Shown: positions 19,372 through 28,543, counted from the stretch's first letter. The stretch: DNA of 43,405 nt from Microbacteriaceae bacterium PS02066 (GCA_029959545.1 JASCPH010000024.1:1-43405), one strand, 5' to 3'. Notes: generated by a model not told the origin, from the sequence alone. Program-made: numbers and translations.

Positions 19372-19962
19372 TCAGCCGAAGACGCGCGAGATGACCGCAT
19401 CCGTGTAGCCGGAAGGGGCGAGGCCGACGTACTGGGTGTCGATGAGCACGTCGTCGCGCCAGAACAGCGTCCGTCCGTCGTTGACCGGGTACTGCGGGTC
19501 GACCCACACCTTCTCGCACCGTGTGCCGTTGTTCGGCGTGTAGCACGTGAAGCCCTCGCCGACGAGAGCGTTGAGCATGTCGAGGGCGGGTCCGCGCGAC
19601 TTCTTGGAGATGGTGGTCGTGAGCCGGCCGGTGTCGGTCGCAGGGCTGCCCCAGATGCAGGTGAGGCTTCCGTCGGCCTGGGCGCCGGCCGTTCCGAACG
19701 CCGGGTCGTTGAGCGGTACGTCGGCGAGCTGAGCGAGCACCGCGTCGGAGAGGATCTCGCGGCAGTCCGTCGGAATGGCGACAGGAGTCGCGGTGGGCGT
19801 GGCCGTCACCGTGGGAGTGGGCGTGCTCGAAGGCGGGGCATCGAGCGTCGAGCCCGTCGGTGCGGGTGCGGGATCCGGAGCGCAGGCCGCGAGAGCGAAC
19901 AGCGCGAGAAGAGCCGACGAGGTCGTGAGGAGGGTGGTCTTCGTCCGCCGGCGCAGGGTCAT
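19372..19962 (-). CDS. Lipoprotein, paralogue of the facing membrane-anchored protein
   Basis: 196 aa. The signal peptide ends in the lipobox LAAC (Cys27), so the protein should be lipidated and tethered to the outer face of the membrane. A Thr/Pro/Ala linker (about 30-62) is followed by a domain with cysteines in TDCREIL, LTCIWG, FTCYTP and TRCEKV, matching the facing gene in order and spacing. The final stretch WRDDVLIDTQYVGLAPSGYT also aligns with it. The ligand or partner is unknown. The gene is probably leaderless. Its stop is six bases from that of its paralogue. Confidence 0.8.
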   Translation of the reverse strand: MTLRRRTKTTLLTTSSALLALFALAACAPDPAPAPTGSTLDAPPSSTPTPTVTATPTATPVAIPTDCREILSDAVLAQLADVPLNDPAFGTAGAQADGSLTCIWGSPATDTGRLTTTISKKSRGPALDMLNALVGEGFTCYTPNNGTRCEKVWVDPQYPVNDGRTLFWRDDVLIDTQYVGLAPSGYTDAVISRVFG

Positions 19963-19974
19963 GGGGTCAGGTTA
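19963..19974 (-). promoter_or_regulatory. Leaderless promoter of the lipoprotein gene
   Basis: On the minus strand TAACCT (19969-19974) stands six bases before the ATG at 19962. Confidence 0.55.
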
Positions 19975-20022
19975 GCCGCGGCGCGCGCCGCGCGCCTGAC
20001 GCGGCCCGACGCGACCCGGCGT

Positions 20023-20028
20023 TACCCT
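20023..20028 (+). promoter_or_regulatory. Putative -10 box for the 20069-21516 gene pair
   Basis: TACCCT at 20023-20028 predicts a transcript start near 20035. This gives a leader of about 34 bases containing AAGGAG eight bases before ATG 20069. Unlike its neighbours this gene therefore has a normal leader. Confidence 0.45.
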
Positions 20029-20068
20029 CGGGAAGCGGATGTGCACCCCCGCTGAAGGAGCGACAGCG

Positions 20069-21031
20069 ATGACCGAGCAGAAGACGCCCTCGGCCGGCGA
20101 ACCCGTCGAGGAGCCGAACGTCGTCGTGGACGACGTCGTGGGCAACGCCAACGAGGCGCTGGCCGACGCGGAGGCCGCTCAGCGCACGGCGACCGGAGAG
20201 CAGGACGTCGCCGCGGAGCGTGCCGTCGAGGAGGACGTGGTGGTCGTCGAGACCCCGACCCCCGACGGCGAGCGTGTCGTCGAGGAGGTCGTGGTCACCG
20301 AGGCCGCGGCCGCCCAGCCCCGTGCCGACGACGACGTGCCCTGGTACGACCGCCCGGAGACCGTCCCCATGGACCCCGAGTCGGCTGCCACGATCACGGT
20401 CGCGGCCGGTGCCGCGCCGGTCGCCGCACCCGAGCCGACCTACGCGACCGCTGCGGCTCAGCCCATCTTCGTGCAGGCGCCCGAGGCGCCCCGCCCCCGG
20501 GGCAACCGCGGTGCCGCGGGTGCGATCGGCTTGCTCGCCGCCCTCGCCTTCGCCGTCCTGTCGTTCGGCGTGCTCTTCGCCGTCGGCTACTTCTACGGCG
20601 GTCTGGGAACCGTGGAGAACGACCCCGCCGAGCTCGCGCTCACCCTGATCGGCTCGTGGACCTTCTGGATGCCGGTGGTCGTCTTCTACCTCGGCTTCTG
20701 GTTCCTCGGCGCGATCCTCAACCGTGCGCGCTGGGCCCACTGGGTCATCTGGGGACTGCTCGTCGGCGTCGCCGCCTACGCGGGCTCCCTTCTCGGCATC
20801 CTGTTCCAGGCGCCGTTCTGGGAGCTGACCGCCCGTCAGGGGGCGGAGCTCATGCAGGTCTCGCTGTTCTCCCCGTTGCCGATCCTCGCTTTCGTGCTCG
20901 GTCGTGAGCTGACGGTGTGGTTCGGTGCGTGGGTCGCCGCCCGCGGACGCCGCGTCACCGCGCTCAACGACGAGGCGCAGCGCGAGTACGAGCGCACCCT
21001 CGAAGCGGGCCCGCAGCTCCACCAGGTCTGA
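20069..21031 (+). CDS. Membrane protein with long acidic cytoplasmic N-terminus
   Basis: 320 aa. Residues 1 to about 145 are rich in Glu, Asp, Val and Ala and likely disordered. Four hydrophobic helices follow (about 150-178, 190-220, 228-252, 272-290), then a charged tail. ATG 20069 is chosen because GGAG lies eight bases before it. An in-frame ATG at 20039 adds ten residues but has no site. The gene overlaps the next by one base (TGATG), so the two are co-translated. No family is recognised. Conserved actinobacterial membrane proteins of this layout are common and uncharacterized. Confidence 0.75.
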   Translation: MTEQKTPSAGEPVEEPNVVVDDVVGNANEALADAEAAQRTATGEQDVAAERAVEEDVVVVETPTPDGERVVEEVVVTEAAAAQPRADDDVPWYDRPETVPMDPESAATITVAAGAAPVAAPEPTYATAAAQPIFVQAPEAPRPRGNRGAAGAIGLLAALAFAVLSFGVLFAVGYFYGGLGTVENDPAELALTLIGSWTFWMPVVVFYLGFWFLGAILNRARWAHWVIWGLLVGVAAYAGSLLGILFQAPFWELTARQGAELMQVSLFSPLPILAFVLGRELTVWFGAWVAARGRRVTALNDEAQREYERTLEAGPQLHQV

Positions 21032-21516
21032 TGTCGCAGCCGGACGCACCTCGCACTCCGCCGGTGCGTCCGGCTGTCGCCATCGCACTGACGCTCGCGG
21101 GGTTCTTCGCCCTGATGATCGCCGCGTTCGGGATGGTGAGCCTGCTCGCCGACGTCGAGGTCGTTCCGGTGGCGGGTGTCGGGCAGGCGCCCGGAATCGT
21201 CGGAGTCGTCGTCGCCTGCGGCGTCTACGCCGGTGGCGCCGCGCTCGTGCTCAGACCGGGCAACCCCGCCTACACCGGGGCGCTGTTCGTCGCGGTCGCC
21301 GTGTGGTTCGGGTACAGCCTCAGCGCCGGAGTCGCGGGCGCCGTCGCGTCAGAGGATGTGGCGGTGGGGCTCTCGCTCATGGCTCGTCTGCTGACCGGGT
21401 GGCAAGGGGGCGTGGTGGGTATCGCGGCGGCAACAGCCGCATGGTGCGCGATCGCGCTGGTTCGCACGCACGCGGGCCGTCCCCGATGGCCCTGGGAGGG
21501 CCCGGACGAGGCCTGA
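21031..21516 (+). CDS. Small four-helix membrane protein
   Basis: 161 aa. Hydrophobic helices lie at about 15-38, 50-70, 77-100 and 112-138. The N-terminus is short and Pro-rich and the C-terminus (RTHAGRPRWPWEGPDEA) is hydrophilic. It starts at the ATG that shares its A with the previous stop codon, so it probably works with that membrane protein. The function is unknown. Confidence 0.75.
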   Translation: MSQPDAPRTPPVRPAVAIALTLAGFFALMIAAFGMVSLLADVEVVPVAGVGQAPGIVGVVVACGVYAGGAALVLRPGNPAYTGALFVAVAVWFGYSLSAGVAGAVASEDVAVGLSLMARLLTGWQGGVVGIAAATAAWCAIALVRTHAGRPRWPWEGPDEA

Positions 21517-21573
21517 TCGCGGACGCGACCGACCGGATGCGCGGATTTCCCGCGGAAAGACGCGGGTGGCGGC

Positions 21574-21585
21574 TACCTTTAGAGC
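21574..21585 (+). promoter_or_regulatory. Leaderless promoter of the CRRC-motif gene
   Basis: TACCTT (21574-21579) stands six bases before the GTG start at 21586, with no ribosome binding site. Confidence 0.55.
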
Positions 21586-22248
21586 GTGGAGCGCTCGCTC
21601 GAGACGCAGGTGAGCCAGGCTGTCGACGCCTGGCTGCGTTGGCTGCCCCGGTGGGAGCCGGCCACACACCGCGGACGTCTCGCGGTGTGCCGCCGCTGCC
21701 TCGGCTCGCCGATCCTCTCGGCCGCGGGCCTGGGCGGGGACGTCCCCCACGCAGTGCAGCACGGGCTGTCCACCCGTCTGAAGACGGTCGTCGACCATGC
21801 GGTCGCCGAGTACACGGCGCGAAATCTTCCCCTGCTCCAGTCGGAGCTCGACCAGCAGGCGACGCGCAACAGAGCCCGCAGCTACCGCCCCACGGAGGAC
21901 CTCGAACCCGAGTACGACGGTCTTCCGCTGGATCCGGACCCCATCCCGGGTGCGCCCTTCCTCTTCACCCTCGCAGGCATGGCCGCGGACGCGGATGCGG
22001 GCATCCCCGCGCTGCCGCCGCTGTCCGATGAGGCCAAGGCAGCGCTGCGCCACGAAGTGGCTCTGGCCGACGACTACGCGAACCTGATCGGTCGCGAAGT
22101 ATGCCAGGTGCTGCTGCACCACCGCATCCGTATCCAAGCAGCGGTCGCGAAGTATGTAGAACCGCAGATCACCGCCATGCTGGAAGAGTTGACGCGTTCG
22201 CTCGACGTTCCTTTCGACCCCCGAGACCTCGACGGTCCCACTCCCTGA
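21586..22248 (+). CDS. Conserved hypothetical protein with a CRRC motif
   Basis: 220 aa, soluble and largely helical. It starts with GTG as placed by the leaderless -10 box. A CRRC pair near residue 35 could help bind a metal, but only these two cysteines and one more near residue 190 (REVCQVLLHHRIRIQ) are seen. A central region is Pro/Asp-rich (LPLDPDPIPGAP). It lies 12 bases upstream of the FHA-domain gene and is probably in one operon with it. No function is recognised. Confidence 0.7.
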   Translation: MERSLETQVSQAVDAWLRWLPRWEPATHRGRLAVCRRCLGSPILSAAGLGGDVPHAVQHGLSTRLKTVVDHAVAEYTARNLPLLQSELDQQATRNRARSYRPTEDLEPEYDGLPLDPDPIPGAPFLFTLAGMAADADAGIPALPPLSDEAKAALRHEVALADDYANLIGREVCQVLLHHRIRIQAAVAKYVEPQITAMLEELTRSLDVPFDPRDLDGPTP

Positions 22249-22260
22249 GGCAGTTCATCC

Positions 22261-23817
22261 ATGCTCAACGCACTTGTCGCCGCTTACTCCTCGCCGTTGG
22301 TCCCCGACGCGGGAACGGTCGTGGTCCTCGTTCTCGTGTCGCTCGTGCCCTCGCTCCTGGTCTACGTCTGGGGCGCACTCGCGCTGTCGCGGGTGTATGC
22401 GAAGCTCGGCATCGAGGGCTGGAAGGCGTGGGTCCCGGTCTACAACGTCGCGGTCCTGTTCATGCTGGGCGGCCTGAGCCCCTGGCTCCTCCTGCTCTAC
22501 CTCATTCCGTTCTTCGGGCAGATCTTCGTCTACGTCGCCTTCGTCACCGCCGCGCACCGCGTGAACGTCATGTTCGGGCAGGGGGTGGGGATGACGGTTC
22601 TCGCCGCCCTGCTCTTCCCCGTGTGGGCGAGCGTGCTGGGCTTCGGCTCCGCCAGGCCGATCGAGCAGGGTGCTCCGCGTCAGGCCGCAGGGGGAGTCGA
22701 CGACCTCCTGGGATTCGCGCCGCAGTACGCTCCTGCCGCCGACGAGTTCGGCGCCCGCCGCGACGTTCCGGCCCCGTCGGCATGGATTCCGCCGGCGCCC
22801 CCGGCGCCGGGCGCACCCGCCGCTGGGGCCACCGCGGCGATGCCGATCGCCGGAGCCTGGGGAGAACCGCCGCTGCCGCCTGCCCCCGCGGCGCCTGCCG
22901 TCGATCCCTACGCGCCGGCGGATCCCTACGCCGCAGCTCCCGCGGATCCGTACGCCGCACCGGCGCCCGACGCGTACGCCGCACCGGCGTTCCCCGCGCC
23001 CGCGGTGGACTCCTATGCGCCGCCGTCTCCGGCAGCCCCCGCGTACGACCCGTACCCGGCGCCGACCGCGGATCCCTACGCGCCGCCCGCCTCCGATGGG
23101 CTCGCCGCCCCCGTCGACGACCCCTACGTCGCGCCGTCTACGCCCGAACCCGCCCCCGTGATGTCGTGGTGGCAGCCGGCCATCGTCGAGGAGGAGGCGG
23201 CACCCGCGGCTGCTGCGCCTGCGTGGGTGGAGCCGGAGACGCCGCACACTCCCGCCTCGGCAGAACCCGCGTCCACCGACTCCTTGGTTCCTCCTGCGGC
23301 GCCGCCCGTGCTGCGGGAGTCCTTCGTCGCCGAGCCCGACGCGTTCCCCGAGACCTCGGGCGAGGTCTCGGCCGTGGCCGGAGCGCCGATCGCGGGGATG
23401 CCGCGGCCGGCGGCCGCATCCGTCGCCGCCTCGCGCCCCGGCGTCGGCGACATCGTCGAGGACACCGTCATCGCCTCGCGTCGTCGGCCGAAGTGGGCGC
23501 TGCTGCTGCCCGACGGATCGCCCATGGAGCTCACCGGCGACGCCGTCGTGCTCGGGCGTCGACCGGTCCCTGTGCATGCCGCACCTGGTGCGCAGCTCGT
23601 GACCGTCGTCGACGACACGCGCACGGTCTCCAAGACGCACGCCCTGCTCCGTCGTCGTGCGGATGCCTGGATGGTGAGCGATCTGGACTCCACGAACGGC
23701 GTGGTCGTCTTCGCCGCACAGGAGGAGATCGACGTCGCGCCGGGCACCGAGCACGAGGTGACGGAGCGTTTCCTCCTGGGCGATGCGGAGCTGCGCATCG
23801 TCCGTGCTGACGGATGA
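22261..23817 (+). CDS. Membrane protein with Pro/Ala/Tyr repeat linker and C-terminal FHA domain
   Basis: 518 aa. Three hydrophobic segments lie at about 17-45, 55-85 and 95-128. The first is followed by GIEGWKAWVPVYNVAVLF, a phrase typical of the DUF5684-type membrane family. Residues about 165-300 are low complexity, with many DPYA/DPYAAP units (about ten), followed by an acidic Ala-rich stretch. Residues about 412-518 form an FHA domain with the phosphothreonine-binding pattern GRR, SKTH and STNG, so it should bind phospho-Thr peptides from Ser/Thr kinases. The layout suggests a membrane platform for signalling in growth or division. That is an inference. It lies directly upstream of the str operon and is separately transcribed from it. 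Confidence 0.82.
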   Translation: MLNALVAAYSSPLVPDAGTVVVLVLVSLVPSLLVYVWGALALSRVYAKLGIEGWKAWVPVYNVAVLFMLGGLSPWLLLLYLIPFFGQIFVYVAFVTAAHRVNVMFGQGVGMTVLAALLFPVWASVLGFGSARPIEQGAPRQAAGGVDDLLGFAPQYAPAADEFGARRDVPAPSAWIPPAPPAPGAPAAGATAAMPIAGAWGEPPLPPAPAAPAVDPYAPADPYAAAPADPYAAPAPDAYAAPAFPAPAVDSYAPPSPAAPAYDPYPAPTADPYAPPASDGLAAPVDDPYVAPSTPEPAPVMSWWQPAIVEEEAAPAAAAPAWVEPETPHTPASAEPASTDSLVPPAAPPVLRESFVAEPDAFPETSGEVSAVAGAPIAGMPRPAAASVAASRPGVGDIVEDTVIASRRRPKWALLLPDGSPMELTGDAVVLGRRPVPVHAAPGAQLVTVVDDTRTVSKTHALLRRRADAWMVSDLDSTNGVVVFAAQEEIDVAPGTEHEVTERFLLGDAELRIVRADG

Positions 23818-23827
23818 TCGCGGTCGT

Positions 23828-23857
23828 TTGACCGCATCCTGATTCGGCGCGTATCAT
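23828..23857 (+). promoter_or_regulatory. str operon promoter (rpsL)
   Basis: TTGACC (23828-23833), 18 bases, then TATCAT (23852-23857), a strong housekeeping match. The start site is expected near 23864. Confidence 0.8.
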
Positions 23858-23864
23858 TGAGCGG

Positions 23865-24105
23865 GTGTGCGCTTGCGCGCGCCCTGCGTCGTGCCCGGCA
23901 CGAACAGGGTGAACGGGAGCACACCATCTCAGGGAACGGCCTGCGAACAGGCCACCCCCACGGCATATCCACCAACGAAACGGGCGTCAGTCATTCTGCC
24001 GCCACGGTGGGTCCGCGTGAGCCCTCTCCGACACGAATCGCAAGAATCCGTCGGAGCGGGGGAGACCACGACGCTGTCACCGTGCAGCACTGACAAGGAG
24101 AGAAC
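23865..24105 (+). promoter_or_regulatory. Long 5' leader of the str operon
   Basis: About 240 bases between the promoter and rpsL without a convincing gene. Visible hairpins are GGCCTG-CGAA-CAGGCC (23938-23953, perfect six pairs) and CTCCGAC/GTCGGAG (24026-24032 with 24050-24056, loop of 17). AAGGAG precedes the GTG by about six bases. The leader could hold ribosomal protein feedback control, but no known leader class is recognised. Confidence 0.5.
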
Positions 24106-24474
24106 GTGCCAACTATTCAGCAGTTGGTTCGCAAGGGGCGCACGCCGAAGGTCACCAAGACCAAGGCTCCCGCGCTGAAGTCGAACCCGCAGCAGGCCGG
24201 TGTCTGCACCCGTGTGTACACCACCACCCCGAAGAAGCCGAACTCGGCGATGCGCAAGGTCGCTCGTGTGAAGCTCCGCAACGGCACCGAGGTCACCGCC
24301 TACATCCCCGGCGAGGGCCACAACCTGCAGGAGCACTCGCTCGTGCTGGTGCGCGGCGGTCGTGTGAAGGACCTCCCCGGTGTGCGCTACAAGATCGTTC
24401 GTGGCGCCCTGGACACCCAGGCCGTCAAGAACCGCAAGCAGGCCCGTAGCCGCTACGGCGCGAAGAAGGGTTGA
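24106..24474 (+). CDS. rpsL: 30S ribosomal protein S12
   Basis: 122 aa, decoding-centre protein of the small subunit. Both streptomycin-resistance hot spots carry the wild-type residues (Lys in TPKKPNSAM and Lys in [13 protein letters not shown]). The D88-equivalent Asp in KDLP, site of beta-methylthiolation in many bacteria, is present. A GTG start follows AAGGAG. First gene of the str operon; rpsG begins five bases later. Confidence 0.97.
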   Translation: MPTIQQLVRKGRTPKVTKTKAPALKSNPQQAGVCTRVYTTTPKKPNSAMRKVARVKLRNGTEVTAYIPGEGHNLQEHSLVLVRGGRVKDLPGVRYKIVRGALDTQAVKNRKQARSRYGAKKG

Positions 24475-24479
24475 GTTAG

Positions 24480-24950
24480 ATGCCTCGTAAGGGTCCCGCC
24501 CCGAAGCGTCCGGTCGTCAACGACCCGGTCTACGGCGCACCGATCGTCAGCCAGCTCGTCAACAAGATCCTCGTCGACGGCAAGAAGTCCCTCGCCGAGT
24601 CGATCGTCTACACGGCGCTCCGCGGCGTCGAGGCCAAGAACGGCCAGGACGCGGTCGCGACGCTGAAGAAGGCGCTCGACAACGTCCGTCCCACCCTCGA
24701 GGTCAAGAGCCGCCGCGTCGGTGGCTCGACCTACCAGGTGCCGGTCGAGGTCAAGCCGCACCGCGCCAACACCCTGGCGCTGCGCTGGCTCGTCAGCTAC
24801 GCGAAGGGTCGTCGTGAGAAGACGATGACCGAGCGTCTGCAGAACGAGATCCTCGACGCCTCGAACGGCCTCGGTGCCGCGGTCAAGCGCCGCGAAGACA
24901 CCCACAAGATGGCCGAGTCGAACCGCGCCTTCGCGCACTACCGCTGGTAA
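24480..24950 (+). CDS. rpsG: 30S ribosomal protein S7
   Basis: 156 aa, the usual length. Primary binder that nucleates the 3' major domain of 16S rRNA and contacts E-site tRNA. It begins [12 protein letters not shown] and holds the conserved [12 protein letters not shown] and the C-terminal [14 protein letters not shown]. The ribosome binding site is weak, so translation is probably coupled to rpsL. A perfect hairpin stands just after its stop, before fusA. Confidence 0.97.
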   Translation: MPRKGPAPKRPVVNDPVYGAPIVSQLVNKILVDGKKSLAESIVYTALRGVEAKNGQDAVATLKKALDNVRPTLEVKSRRVGGSTYQVPVEVKPHRANTLALRWLVSYAKGRREKTMTERLQNEILDASNGLGAAVKRREDTHKMAESNRAFAHYRW

Positions 24951-24961
24951 TCAGCAGCTCG

Positions 24962-24993
24962 GCGCCGGCCGGGGCCACCGCCCCGGCCGGCGC
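24962..24993 (+). promoter_or_regulatory. Intercistronic hairpin between rpsG and fusA
   Basis: A perfect 14-base-pair stem (24962-24975 with 24980-24993) with a CACC loop lies 25 bases before the fusA start. There is no T-run and no promoter after it, so partial termination, RNA processing or 3'-end protection of rpsL-rpsG are all possible. Confidence 0.75.
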
Positions 24994-25018
24994 ACCCGAC
25001 AACACGTAAGGACATCCC

Positions 25019-27133
25019 GTGGCACAAGAAGTGCTCACCGACCTCAACAAGGTCCGCAACATCGGCATCATGGCGCACATCGATGCCGGCAAGACGACGA
25101 CGACCGAGCGCATCCTCTTCTACACGGGCGTCAACCACAAGATCGGTGAGACGCACGACGGCGCTGCGACCACCGACTGGATGGAGCAGGAGCAGGAGCG
25201 TGGCATCACGATCACCTCCGCCGCTGTGACCTGCTTCTGGAACAACTACCAGATCAACATCATCGACACCCCCGGCCACGTCGACTTCACGGTCGAGGTC
25301 GAGCGCTCGCTTCGCGTGCTCGATGGCGCCGTCGCCGTCTTCGACGGCAAGGAGGGCGTCGAGCCCCAGTCCGAGACGGTGTGGCGTCAGGCCGACAAGT
25401 ACGACGTGCCGCGTATCTGCTTCGTCAACAAGATGGACAAGCTGGGCGCCGACTTCTACTTCACCGTCGACACGATCGTGAACCGCCTGAAGGCCAAACC
25501 GCTCGTGCTGCAGCTGCCCATCGGTGCCGAGAACGACTTCGTCGGTGTCATCGACCTCGTCGAGATGCGCGCTCTGGTGTGGCCCGGCGATGCCAAGGGT
25601 GACGTCACGATGGGCGCGAAGTACGAGATCCAGGAGATCCCGGCCGACCTCGCCGACCGTGCCGCCGAGTACCGCGAGAAGCTGCTCGAGACGGTCGCCG
25701 AGAGCGACGAGACGCTGCTCGAGAAGTACTTCGGCGGCGAGGAGCTCTCGCTGGCCGAGATCAAGGGCGCGATCCGCAAGCTCACGATCAACTCCGAGGT
25801 CTACCCGGTCCTGTGTGGCTCGGCGTTCAAGAACCGTGGCGTGCAGCCGATGCTGGACGCGGTCGTCGACTACCTTCCCTCGCCCCTGGACGTGCCCGCC
25901 ATCGAGGCGCACGACCCCAAGGACGAAGAGATCGTCATTGAGCGTCACGCCGACCGCGACGAGCCGTTCGCGGCGCTCGCGTTCAAGATCGTCACGCACC
26001 CCTTCTTCGGTCGTCTGACCTACATCCGCGTGTACTCGGGTCACCTCGACTCCGGTGCCCAGGTCGTCAACGCGACCAAGGGCAAGAAGGAGCGCATCGG
26101 AAAGATCTTCCAGATGCACGCCAACAAGGAGATGCCGGTCGACTCGGTGACTGCCGGTCACATCTACGCCGTCATCGGCCTGAAGGACACCACCACCGGT
26201 GACACCCTCTCCGACAGCACCAACCAGGTCGTCCTCGAGTCGATGACGTTCCCGGAGCCGGTCATCGAGGTCGCCATCGAGCCCAAGACCAAGGCCGACC
26301 AGGAGAAGCTGGGTCTCGCGATCCAGAAGCTCGCCGAAGAGGACCCGACGTTCCGCGTCGAGCAGAACGCCGAGACCGGTCAGACGGTCATCAAGGGCAT
26401 GGGTGAGCTCCACCTCGACATCCTCGTGGACCGCATGAAGCGCGAGTTCAAGGTCGAGGCCAACGTCGGAAAGCCCCAGGTCGCGTACCGCGAGACGATC
26501 CGCAAGGCCGTCGAGCGCCACGACTACACGCACAAGAAGCAGACCGGTGGTTCGGGTCAGTTCGCCAAGATCCAGTTCGCGCTGGAGCCTCTCGAGGTCA
26601 CGGCGGACAAGACGTACGAGTTCGAGAACAAGGTCACCGGTGGCCGCATCCCGCGCGAGTACATCAGCCCCACCGACCAGGGCTTCCAGGACGCCATGAA
26701 CGTCGGTGTGCTCGCCGGCTTCCCCATGGTGGGTGTGAAGGCGATCCTGCTCGATGGTGCCTCGCACGACGTCGACTCCTCGGAGATGGCGTTCAAGATC
26801 GCGGGCTCCATGGGCTTCAAGGAGGCCGTCCGCAAGGCGAACCCCGTCATCCTCGAGCCGATCATGGCGGTCGAGGTGCGTACTCCCGAGGAGTACATGG
26901 GTGACGTCATCGGCGACCTGAACTCCCGTCGCGGCCAGATCCAGTCGATGGAGGATGCGGCCGGCGTCAAGGTCGTCCGTGCCAACGTCCCGCTGTCCGA
27001 GATGTTCGGTTACATCGGTGACCTGCGTTCGAAGACTTCTGGCCGTGCTGTCTACTCCATGGAGTTCGACAGCTACGCCGAGGTCCCGCGTAACGTCATG
27101 GACGAGATCGTTCAGAAGACCAAGGGCGAGTAA
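25019..27133 (+). CDS. fusA: Elongation factor G
   Basis: 704 aa GTPase that drives translocation of tRNA and mRNA on the ribosome and helps recycle subunits. The P-loop is [15 protein letters not shown], switch II is [15 protein letters not shown], and the base-specific motif is NKMDK. Domain IV holds [10 protein letters not shown] and domain V ends with [15 protein letters not shown]. The GTG start at 25019 has only AAGGA (25006-25010), nine bases before it. It follows rpsG with a strong hairpin between them. Confidence 0.97.
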   Translation: MAQEVLTDLNKVRNIGIMAHIDAGKTTTTERILFYTGVNHKIGETHDGAATTDWMEQEQERGITITSAAVTCFWNNYQINIIDTPGHVDFTVEVERSLRVLDGAVAVFDGKEGVEPQSETVWRQADKYDVPRICFVNKMDKLGADFYFTVDTIVNRLKAKPLVLQLPIGAENDFVGVIDLVEMRALVWPGDAKGDVTMGAKYEIQEIPADLADRAAEYREKLLETVAESDETLLEKYFGGEELSLAEIKGAIRKLTINSEVYPVLCGSAFKNRGVQPMLDAVVDYLPSPLDVPAIEAHDPKDEEIVIERHADRDEPFAALAFKIVTHPFFGRLTYIRVYSGHLDSGAQVVNATKGKKERIGKIFQMHANKEMPVDSVTAGHIYAVIGLKDTTTGDTLSDSTNQVVLESMTFPEPVIEVAIEPKTKADQEKLGLAIQKLAEEDPTFRVEQNAETGQTVIKGMGELHLDILVDRMKREFKVEANVGKPQVAYRETIRKAVERHDYTHKKQTGGSGQFAKIQFALEPLEVTADKTYEFENKVTGGRIPREYISPTDQGFQDAMNVGVLAGFPMVGVKAILLDGASHDVDSSEMAFKIAGSMGFKEAVRKANPVILEPIMAVEVRTPEEYMGDVIGDLNSRRGQIQSMEDAAGVKVVRANVPLSEMFGYIGDLRSKTSGRAVYSMEFDSYAEVPRNVMDEIVQKTKGE

Positions 27134-27152
27134 TCTCCTCGGAGGTCTCGTT

Positions 27153-27182
27153 TGCGGACGGGGCGGTTTCGTCCCGTCCGCA
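27153..27182 (+). terminator. Hairpin between fusA and tuf
   Basis: A 12-base-pair stem including one G-T pair (27153-27164 with 27171-27182) with a six-base loop. It likely ends much of the rpsL-rpsG-fusA transcript, since a promoter for tuf seems to follow. The overlapping GGAG/CTCC at 27126-27144 adds a second small stem. Confidence 0.7.
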
Positions 27183-27195
27183 CTTCTGGCTCACA

Positions 27196-27223
27196 ACTTC
27201 ACACGACCCCTCTCTATTACACT
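27196..27223 (+). promoter_or_regulatory. Probable tuf promoter
   Basis: TACACT (27218-27223) is a fair -10 box. The -35 is weak: TTCACA (27198-27203) is too close at 14 bases and ACTTCA (27196-27201) fits at 16. The leader runs about 70 bases to the GTG start with GAGGAGG before it. Confidence 0.45.
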
Positions 27224-27297
27224 GAGAACAATCCCCGTAGCGAGCCGGTCGCAACCCAGCGACCGGAGTCTCTACACGACGTCCTGAGGAGGACCCA

Positions 27298-28491
27298 GTG
27301 GCTAAGGCCAAGTTCGAGCGGACCAAGCCGCACGTGAACATCGGAACGATCGGTCACGTCGACCACGGCAAGACCACGCTCACCGCCGCGATCTCGAAGG
27401 TGCTCGCCGACAAGTTCCCGTCGGCCACCAACGTGCAGCGCGACTTCGCGTCGATCGACTCCGCTCCCGAAGAGCGTCAGCGCGGCATCACGATCAACAT
27501 CTCGCACGTCGAGTACGAGACGCCCAAGCGTCACTACGCTCACGTCGACGCTCCCGGTCACGCTGACTACATCAAGAACATGATCACCGGTGCCGCTCAG
27601 ATGGACGGCGCGATCCTCGTGGTCGCCGCCACCGACGGCCCGATGGCTCAGACCCGCGAGCACGTGCTGCTGGCCAAGCAGGTCGGCGTGCCGTACCTGC
27701 TCGTCGCCCTGAACAAGAGCGACATGGTCGACGACGAGGAGATCCTGGAGCTCGTCGAGCTCGAGGTTCGCGAGCTGCTGTCGTCGCAGGACTTCGATGG
27801 CGACAACGCCCCCGTCGTCCGCGTCTCGGGCCTGAAGGCTCTCGAGGGTGACGAGAAGTGGGTCAACTCGATCGTCGAGCTCATGGAGGCCGTCGACGAG
27901 TCCATCCCGGACCCGGTGCGCGACAAGGACAAGCCGTTCCTGATGCCCATCGAGGACGTCTTCACGATCACCGGTCGTGGCACCGTCGTCACCGGCCGCG
28001 CCGAGCGTGGCACGCTGGCGATCAACTCCGAGGTCGAGATCGTCGGCATCCGCCCGACGCAGAAGACGATCGTCACGGGTATCGAGATGTTCCACAAGCA
28101 GCTCGACGAGGCGTGGGCCGGCGAGAACTGTGGTCTGCTCCTTCGCGGCACCAAGCGTGACGACGTCGAGCGCGGCCAGGTCGTCGTCAAGCCCGGTTCG
28201 GTCACCCCGCACACCAACTTCGAGGGCACGGCGTACATCCTGTCCAAGGAGGAGGGCGGCCGTCACAACCCGTTCTTCACGAACTACCGTCCGCAGTTCT
28301 ACTTCCGTACCACGGACGTGACCGGCGTCATCACGCTGCCCGAGGGCACCGAGATGGTCATGCCCGGTGACACTACGGAGATGTCGGTCGAGCTCATCCA
28401 GCCGATCGCCATGGAAGAGGGCCTCGGCTTCGCGATCCGTGAGGGTGGCCGCACCGTCGGCGCCGGCACGGTGACCAAGATCCTCAAGTAA
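27298..28491 (+). CDS. tuf: Elongation factor Tu
   Basis: 397 aa GTPase that carries aminoacyl-tRNA to the ribosome. It has the P-loop GHVDHGKTT, switch [14 protein letters not shown] (Ala where many species have Cys) and NKSDMVD. It is the only tuf copy in the window. The GTG start follows GAGGAGG by five bases. It probably has its own promoter and is followed by a GC-rich terminator. Confidence 0.97.
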   Translation: MAKAKFERTKPHVNIGTIGHVDHGKTTLTAAISKVLADKFPSATNVQRDFASIDSAPEERQRGITINISHVEYETPKRHYAHVDAPGHADYIKNMITGAAQMDGAILVVAATDGPMAQTREHVLLAKQVGVPYLLVALNKSDMVDDEEILELVELEVRELLSSQDFDGDNAPVVRVSGLKALEGDEKWVNSIVELMEAVDESIPDPVRDKDKPFLMPIEDVFTITGRGTVVTGRAERGTLAINSEVEIVGIRPTQKTIVTGIEMFHKQLDEAWAGENCGLLLRGTKRDDVERGQVVVKPGSVTPHTNFEGTAYILSKEEGGRHNPFFTNYRPQFYFRTTDVTGVITLPEGTEMVMPGDTTEMSVELIQPIAMEEGLGFAIREGGRTVGAGTVTKILK

Positions 28492-28505
28492 GTCCTTCGG
28501 ACTCA

Positions 28506-28543
28506 CCGACAGGGGTCGGGCCTTCGGGTCCGGCCCCTGTCGG
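28506..28543 (+). terminator. tuf terminator
   Basis: A stem of about 14 pairs, CCGACAGGGGTCGG against CCGGCCCCTGTCGG, with one G-T pair and a short TTCG-containing loop. There is no T-run. Confidence 0.8.

Noticed and set aside
19381..21088. Long open frames on the strand opposite 20069-21031
   Set aside because: They lack homology and start signals; the plus-strand frames show membrane helices and coupled starts.
22900..23140. Short repeats as a CRISPR array
   Set aside because: The repeats are in frame, encode DPYA units, have no constant spacer length, and no cas gene is nearby.
24220..24400. Possible streptomycin-resistance substitutions in rpsL
   Set aside because: Both Lys hot spots are unchanged.
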